Below, in pieces: positions 59,859-64,000 of a stretch of 64,000 nt of DNA. The stretch's first letter is position 1. Every line of letters begins with the position of its first letter. The DNA is from Gemmatimonadota bacterium (lineage in GTDB: Bacteria > Gemmatimonadota > Gemmatimonadetes > Gemmatimonadales > Gemmatimonadaceae): contig JAJTGR010000036.1 of assembly GCA_021299375.1 (NCBI GenBank), positions 27,831 through 91,830 on the forward strand. The letters run 5' to 3'. The notes under the pieces were generated by a model. The model was not told where the DNA came from, ran no database searches, and saw only the letters and a list, made by a program, of their open reading frames with translations. The translations under genes were made by a program, and so were the position numbers.

Positions 59859-61139
59859 ATGGCCGACCAACCTGCCGCATCAGGCCCCGACGCGCCGCGT
59901 GACAGTTACGCGGCGCTTCGCCTCCCGAACTTCCGCCGCTACATCTGTGCGCTGTTCACGCTCACGCTGGGCATCCAGATCCAGGGGACCGTCGTCGGCT
60001 GGCAGATCTATGCCCTCACGCGCGATCCGCTGGCCCTCGGGCTGGTCGGACTCGCGGAAGCGCTGCCGGCCATCAGCATGGCGCTGTTCGCGGGGCACGT
60101 GGCCGACACGCACGACCGGCGTCGCGTGGCGCTGTTTGCGCTCTCGGTGCTCGTGGCGTGCTCGCTCACGCTCTGGTGGTTGGCGGGCCCGCGTCCCGTG
60201 GGCGGGGCGCCGATGCTGTCGGCCACCCGGGTGCGTGCCATCTACGCGGTCATCGTGGTGAGTGGGCTGGCGCGTGCCTTCCTGCAGCCAGCCCGCCAGG
60301 CGCTCAGCGCCGAACTCGTGCCGCGTGCACTGTACAGCAACGCCATCACCTGGCGCAGCGGCACCTGGCAGATGGCGGCCGTGCTGGGTCCGGCACTGGG
60401 CGGTGGCTTGTACGCCCTCGGCGGCATCACGTTGAGCTACGCGGTCGACGCCGCGCTCATGGCGGGTGCCGTGCTGCTGCTGGCCAGTGTGCGGCACCGG
60501 TCGCCGCCGCGCGCCGTCAGCCATGAACCCATCCGCACGTCCATTCTCGGCGGGTTGCGTTTCGTCTTCGGTGATCCGCTGCTGCTCAGCGCCCTCACGC
60601 TCGACCTCTTCTCGGTGCTCTTCGGCGGCGCCATTGCGCTGCTGCCCATCTTTGCCGGTGAGATTCTCAAGGCAGGGCCCACCGCGCTTGGCCTGTTGCG
60701 CGCCGCTCCGGCGGCGGGCGCGGTGGTCGCCAGTGTGCTGCTGGCGCGATGGCCGCCCTTCGCCCATACCGGGCGCAATCTCCTGCTCGCCGTCGCCGGC
60801 TTCGGCGTTTTCACCATCGGCTTCGGCCTCAGCCGCAGCCTGCCGCTGTCGCTCGGCTGTCTCATGCTGGCGGGGGCCAGCGACATGGTGAGTGTGGTCA
60901 TCCGCAGCCTCATGCTGCAGATGCGCACGCCCGAATCCCTCCTCGGGCGTGTCTCGTCGGTGAACCAGATCTTCATCGGCTCCTCGAACGAAATCGGCGC
61001 CTTCGAGTCCGGGGTGACGGCGCGCTGGTGGGGTGCCGTGGGCGCGGTTGTAGTCGGCGGCCTGGCAACGCTTGGCGTCGTGGCGATCGTCGCGTGGCGT
61101 GTCCCCAGCCTGCGGCGGCTCAGGCACCTCACGACGTAG
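59859..61139 (+). CDS. MFS transporter (EntS/MFS_3 type)
   Basis: A 426-residue major facilitator with twelve predicted helices: YAALRLPNFRRYICALFTLTLGIQIQGTVVGWQIYALTRDPLALGLVGLAEALPAISMALFAGHVADTHDRRRV, with the intracellular motif GHVADTHDRRR (MFS motif A). Later SGLARAFLQPARQALSAELVPRALYSNAITWRSGTWQMAAVLGPALGGGLY is typical of EntS-like exporters. The substrate is unknown, perhaps a siderophore or metabolite. The ATG lies 7 nt after a TAGATT hexamer that overlaps the thioesterase stop, so a separate promoter is possible. Its 3' end overlaps the convergent rnz gene by 11 nt. Confidence 0.88.
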   Translation: MADQPAASGPDAPRDSYAALRLPNFRRYICALFTLTLGIQIQGTVVGWQIYALTRDPLALGLVGLAEALPAISMALFAGHVADTHDRRRVALFALSVLVACSLTLWWLAGPRPVGGAPMLSATRVRAIYAVIVVSGLARAFLQPARQALSAELVPRALYSNAITWRSGTWQMAAVLGPALGGGLYALGGITLSYAVDAALMAGAVLLLASVRHRSPPRAVSHEPIRTSILGGLRFVFGDPLLLSALTLDLFSVLFGGAIALLPIFAGEILKAGPTALGLLRAAPAAGAVVASVLLARWPPFAHTGRNLLLAVAGFGVFTIGFGLSRSLPLSLGCLMLAGASDMVSVVIRSLMLQMRTPESLLGRVSSVNQIFIGSSNEIGAFESGVTARWWGAVGAVVVGGLATLGVVAIVAWRVPSLRRLRHLTT

Positions 61140-62070
61140 CGGCCGCGAGCTCCTCGGTCAGCGCGAGTTCGATCTCGGTGCCGTCCTTTGCGATGCGCGT
61201 GTGGGCAAACACCTGCCTCGCCTCCCGCTCCAGATCCTTGGTGTTGGCGGAATAGCGGGCAGAGATGTGGGTGAGCACCAGCTGGCGGGCGCCGGCGGCA
61301 CGCGCCACCTCGGCGGCTTCGCGGGCCGTACTGTGTCCCGTTTCGAGCGCTCGCGCGGCCTCCTCGTCGGCGAAGGTCGCCTCGTGGATGAGGAGGTCGG
61401 CGTCGCGGGCCGCCTCGATGGTGGCGGCGCAGGGGCGCGTGTCGCCGGTGAGTACGAGGCGCCGTCCGCGCCGGCGCTCGCCAACGAGCATCGCCGGTTC
61501 GATCACCCGTCCATCGTCGAGCGTGATGGGCTCCCCCTTGTGGAGGCGCCCCCAGAGCGGCCCCTCAGGAATGCCCATGGCCCGTGCCAGGTCGGGGTTG
61601 AAGCGCCCCAAGCGCTCTGTCTCGACGAGGGCATACCCCAGCGAACTCGACACGCCGTGATTGACCGCGAACGTGTCGATCCGATACTCCCCACGCTGGA
61701 GCGAGGCCCCGGCGTCGAGTTCCGTGATGTCCACCGGAAATGTGGTGCGCTCGCCACCCATGCTGATGCATTGACGCAACGCTTTCGCCGTGCCTCGGGG
61801 CGTCCACACCCGCATCCGTTCGGTACGTCCCTGCAGCGAGAGCGTACGGATGAGTCCGGTCACACCGAGAATGTGGTCGGAGTGCACATGGGTGATGAAG
61901 AGGTCTTCGAACGCGAATGAGACCCCGAAGCGCATCATCTGCCGCTGGGTGCCCTCACCGCAATCGAACAGCAGTGTCTGCCCTTCACGGATGATGGCGA
62001 GGGCGCTCACGCCACGTTCGACGGTGGGGCGGGACGCGGCGGTACCGAGAAAGCGAACGAGAAGCGGCAT
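61129..62070 (-). CDS. rnz: Ribonuclease Z (tRNA 3'-processing endonuclease)
   Basis: A 313-residue metallo-beta-lactamase enzyme: LLVRFLGTAASRPTVERGVSALAIIREGQTLLFDCGEGTQRQMMRFGV, the zinc motif THVHSDHILG, FPVDITELDAGASLQRGEYRIDTFAVNHGVSSSLGYALVE, VLTGDTRPCAATIEAA and the final THISARYS. GEGTQRQM and the HxHxDH motif are those of RNase Z. It removes the 3' trailer from tRNA precursors lacking encoded CCA. The start MPLLVRFLG has a TATATT hexamer six bases before it (62077-62082), again indicating a leaderless message. Confidence 0.95.
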   Translation of the reverse strand: MPLLVRFLGTAASRPTVERGVSALAIIREGQTLLFDCGEGTQRQMMRFGVSFAFEDLFITHVHSDHILGVTGLIRTLSLQGRTERMRVWTPRGTAKALRQCISMGGERTTFPVDITELDAGASLQRGEYRIDTFAVNHGVSSSLGYALVETERLGRFNPDLARAMGIPEGPLWGRLHKGEPITLDDGRVIEPAMLVGERRRGRRLVLTGDTRPCAATIEAARDADLLIHEATFADEEAARALETGHSTAREAAEVARAAGARQLVLTHISARYSANTKDLEREARQVFAHTRIAKDGTEIELALTEELAAATS

Positions 62071-62076
62071 GGGTCG

Positions 62077-62082
62077 AATATA
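62077..62082 (-). promoter_or_regulatory. -10 hexamer of rnz, leaderless spacing
   Basis: TATATT on the minus strand, then CGACCC and the ATG. Same geometry as glgB, mntH and chrA. The rest of the 235-nt gap up to the KGG gene shows no further recognisable element. Confidence 0.5.
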
Positions 62083-62305
62083 GATCGAGGACCCCGGGAA
62101 TCCTGCGAGTGCCCGCTCCGTGACGGCGCCTGTGCCGGCGGCGTGAGGACATGGCCGGGCTTCCCTTCCCACGTAGGCGAGTACGCGGCCCGGAGCTTGC
62201 AGTGTGAATCTCGTGAAATGGCAGCCGCCTGCCGGTTTTGTGACGGTGTGCGCAAACGCGGCCGTGGCGGAGTCAAAACCCACTTCCAATGGGGCGGAGG
62301 GGCAG

Positions 62306-62680
62306 ATGAGCGGAAAGAGCCGGCGCGGATTCGCGTCCATGGATCCCGCGCGTCAGCGCGAGATCGCGAGCAAGGGGGGACGGGCCGCGCACGAGAAGGG
62401 CACCGCGCACGAGTGGTCGTCTGACGAGGCGCGGCAGGCGGGGCGCAAGGGCGGCGTGACCGTGTCCCGCGATCGTGCGCACATGGCGGCGATTGGACGG
62501 GAAGGCGGTGAGTCACGCGGCGCCGCAGCGCGTCAGGCTCGGCAGGGCGGCGGGGGGGAGTGGGAGGTCCCAATGGCCGTGACCCGCGAAGACGGAGGCC
62601 GCGGGACGCCGCCGGAACGCTTTCGCCCCGACCTGCCGCGCCTCGACCGGCCGCGGCTCGACGAGACATCGCCGCGGTAA
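62306..62680 (+). CDS. KGG-repeat stress-induced protein (YciG / Con-10 type)
   Basis: A 124-residue hydrophilic protein with the repeated KGG motif: RRGFASMDPARQREIASKGGRAAHEKGTAHEWSSDEARQAGRKGGVTVSRDRAHMAAIGREGGE. This is the general-stress/conidiation (Con-10) family, which is intrinsically disordered and made under starvation or desiccation. After the third repeat the sequence becomes low-complexity (GGGGEWEVP onwards). The ATG at 62306 has a strong GGAGG Shine-Dalgarno, one of few in the window. A hairpin terminator follows the stop. Confidence 0.88.
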   Translation: MSGKSRRGFASMDPARQREIASKGGRAAHEKGTAHEWSSDEARQAGRKGGVTVSRDRAHMAAIGREGGESRGAAARQARQGGGGEWEVPMAVTREDGGRGTPPERFRPDLPRLDRPRLDETSPR

Positions 62681-62696
62681 TGACATTCGAGTGAAT

Positions 62697-62730
62697 GGGG
62701 CCGGTCTCACCGCGCGGTGGGGCCGGCCCT
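62697..62730. terminator. Bidirectional hairpin between KGG gene and threonine dehydratase
   Basis: GGGCCGG (62698-62704) pairs with CCGGCCC (62723-62729), with an inner palindrome CACCGCGCGGTG at 62708-62719. It lies in the 80-nt gap between convergent stops and can serve both genes. On the plus strand it ends in TCCTTG. Confidence 0.6.
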
Positions 62731-62760
62731 CCTTGTGCCATGCCGTGCTGCTGCGGCCCG

Positions 62761-63738
62761 TCAGAACCGAGACAGCAGGGCCTCGAGTCGCGACGGATCG
62801 ATGTTGCGGCCGCTGAGCAGGGCCACCACGGGTCCGTCCAGAGGGGAGAGGCGACCATGGCGCAGCGCCGCGGCGGTGACCGCGCCGGCTCCTTCGACTG
62901 TCATACCGGTCGTGCGATGGAGCCAGGCGATCGTCTCGCCGATCTCTTCTTCGGTCACCAGCACCAGGTCGTCGGCACACGTCTGGCCAATGTGCAGCGC
63001 ATCGTCGTCGATCTGCCCGGAGAGGCCGTCGGCGAGCGTCGGCGTGACCGGCGTGTCCACGACCCGCCCCGCGCGCACGCTGTTGGTCATGGCGGCCGTC
63101 TCCACGCTCTGCACGCCCACCACGCGTACCGACGGCGCCAATGCCCGCAAGACGGCACCCATGCCGCCCAGCAGCCCGCCACCACCGGTGCAGATCACGA
63201 CGGTCCGCGCCAAGGGCACTTGCGCGAGCAGCTCCAGGGCGACCGTACCCTGGCCGGCGAGCAAATCCAGCCCAAGGCAGGGGTTGATGTACCGGATTCC
63301 TTCGCGGGCCGCGTGGGCCCTGGCCACGACCATCGCGGCATCGTAGTCCGGCGCCTCGTCGTTCACCGTCGCCCCGAGCGCTCGGATGCCGTCCTTCTTC
63401 ACCTGCGGCGCAGTGCTTGGCACATAGAGCATGGCCGGCGTGCCGAAGGCCTTGGCGGCGTAGGCCACGCCCAGTCCGTGATTGCCGGCGCTCGACGCGA
63501 CCACGCCCCGGGCTCGCACCTCGGGCAAGAGCCCGGCCAGCACGTTGTATGCGCCACGTACTTTGAACGAGCCGGTCGGGTTCTCCAGCTCGAGCTTGAA
63601 CAGCACCTCCAAGCCGAGCGCATCCGACAGGGCGTCGTTGCGCACGACGCGGCTGGGCCGCAGGAAGGCACGCAGCCGCTCGGCGGCGGCTTGCACGTCG
63701 ACGACGGCGGGCAAGATGGACGGATTGAGCGGACGCAT
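62761..63738 (-). CDS. Threonine dehydratase / serine racemase-like PLP enzyme
   Basis: A 325-residue fold-type II PLP enzyme: VLFKLELENPTGSFKVRGAYNVLAGL with the Schiff-base lysine in GSFKVRGA, VVASSAGNHGLGVAYAAKAFGTPAMLYVPSTAPQVKKDGIRALGA, the phosphate loop VVICTGGGGLLGGMGAVLRAL, and VVALLSGRNIDPSRLEALL at the C-terminus. It lacks the ACT regulatory domain, so it is the short catabolic TdcB/serine racemase type, which deaminates threonine or serine. A TAACTT hexamer lies six bases before the ATG, another leaderless-type promoter. Confidence 0.92.
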   Translation of the reverse strand: MRPLNPSILPAVVDVQAAAERLRAFLRPSRVVRNDALSDALGLEVLFKLELENPTGSFKVRGAYNVLAGLLPEVRARGVVASSAGNHGLGVAYAAKAFGTPAMLYVPSTAPQVKKDGIRALGATVNDEAPDYDAAMVVARAHAAREGIRYINPCLGLDLLAGQGTVALELLAQVPLARTVVICTGGGGLLGGMGAVLRALAPSVRVVGVQSVETAAMTNSVRAGRVVDTPVTPTLADGLSGQIDDDALHIGQTCADDLVLVTEEEIGETIAWLHRTTGMTVEGAGAVTAAALRHGRLSPLDGPVVALLSGRNIDPSRLEALLSRF

Positions 63739-63787
63739 GGCGGGAAGTTAGCGGATTGACGGCGGGACAGGGCGGGGGAGGGGGGAG

Positions 63788-63941
63788 ACGGCGCGAGCTG
63801 TACGGCGCGAGGTACACGGCGCGAGCTGGACGGCGCGAGCTGGACGGCGCGAGCTACACGGCGCGAGCTGCACGGCGCGAGCTACACGGCGCGAGCTACA
63901 CGGCGCGAGCTGGACGGCGCGAGGTACACGGCGTGAGCCGC
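63788..63941. repeat. Eleven-copy 14-bp tandem repeat
   Basis: Ten units of the form ACGGCGCGAGSTNN (14 bp each, last four positions varying among CTGG, CTAC, CTGC, CTGT and GTAC) and a degenerate eleventh (ACGGCGTGAGCCGC), with no spacers. It lies upstream of the threonine dehydratase gene. The period is not a multiple of three and no protein reading makes sense, so it is a non-coding minisatellite. Confidence 0.85.
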
Positions 63942-64000
63942 GGGGCGAAAGCGAACCACGACGCATGGGCCAGCCGTGAGCGCTGGGCTCGCGGCTCGCC

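Noticed and set aside
63788..63941. CRISPR array
   Set aside because: Repeats are 14 bp and directly adjacent with no spacers; no cas genes nearby.
1..64000. tRNA, rRNA, prophage or insertion-sequence genes
   Set aside because: No cloverleaf, rRNA core, transposase or phage structural gene was recognised by reading; a tRNAscan or ISfinder run would be needed to exclude small ones.

Overview
The window is about 64 kb of very GC-rich bacterial chromosome, densely packed with genes on both strands. SusC/SusD outer-membrane proteins, TonB receptors, lipoproteins, N-termini ending in AQ-type signal-peptide sites, twin DUF4097 proteins behind an ECF sigma factor, and the absence of lipid-A or flagellar landmarks suggest a Gram-negative from the Gemmatimonadota (Gemmatimonas-like). 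That assignment is inference from gene style. No rRNA or tRNA gene was recognised. Many transcription units have a TANNNT -10 hexamer only 6-7 nt before the ATG, which suggests widespread leaderless transcription.

Layout. 1-5.6 kb (minus): truncated S9 peptidase, PHP-type metallohydrolase, TerB-like protein, a ~0.7 kb gene-free stretch, TonB receptor. 5.7-10.1 kb: error-prone polymerase DnaE2 (minus), divergent from a photoactive yellow protein homologue (plus). 10.1-15.4 kb (minus): cation operon of a Ca2+-type P-ATPase, a universal stress protein and a Na+/Ca2+ exchanger fused to a nucleotide pyrophosphatase. 15.5-19.9 kb: SusD/SusC pair. 20.1-24.1 kb (minus): ImuB, ImuA and a photoproduct-lyase-like radical SAM protein, followed by pterin dehydratase (plus). 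24.6-27.7 kb (minus): ECF sigma, anti-sigma and two DUF4097 proteins. 27.8-34.1 kb (minus): HAD phosphatase, then an SNF2-type helicase and adenine methylase pair. 34.2-40 kb (plus): chromate transporter, D-amino acid aminotransferase, LD-carboxypeptidase, rhodanese, NUDIX, gamma-glutamyltransferase. 40-47 kb (plus): Mn2+ transporter MntH, stress protein, MntR-type regulator and an AttEFGH-like ABC export cluster. 47.6-52 kb: DUF72, glycogen branching enzyme with a histone-like tail, SURF1. 52-56 kb (minus): sugar-nucleotide epimerase, EamA exporter, MgtE, HMA-like protein. 56-62 kb: 3-hydroxyisobutyrate dehydrogenase-like enzyme, class V aminotransferase, lipoprotein, thioesterase, MFS carrier, RNase Z. 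62.3-64 kb: KGG-repeat protein, threonine dehydratase, 14-bp tandem array.

How genes work together. The mutagenic translesion set is split: dnaE2 lies about 10.6 kb from imuA-imuB. The promoters of dnaE2, imuA and the radical SAM gene each carry a CCGAA-N6-CCGAA direct repeat (11-bp period) immediately before the start codon. This looks like a shared damage-response operator and links three loci into one regulon. The mntH promoter carries a perfect 18-bp palindrome of MntR/DtxR type, and a DtxR-family gene lies two genes downstream, so this is a self-contained Mn-responsive unit.

Most noteworthy: the CCGAA direct-repeat regulon; the PYP homologue with its chromophore cysteine, divergent from dnaE2; an inverted-repeat element carried in frame inside dnaE2; the exchanger/phosphodiesterase fusion; the methylase-helicase pair; the branching enzyme with a Lys/Ala/Pro tail.
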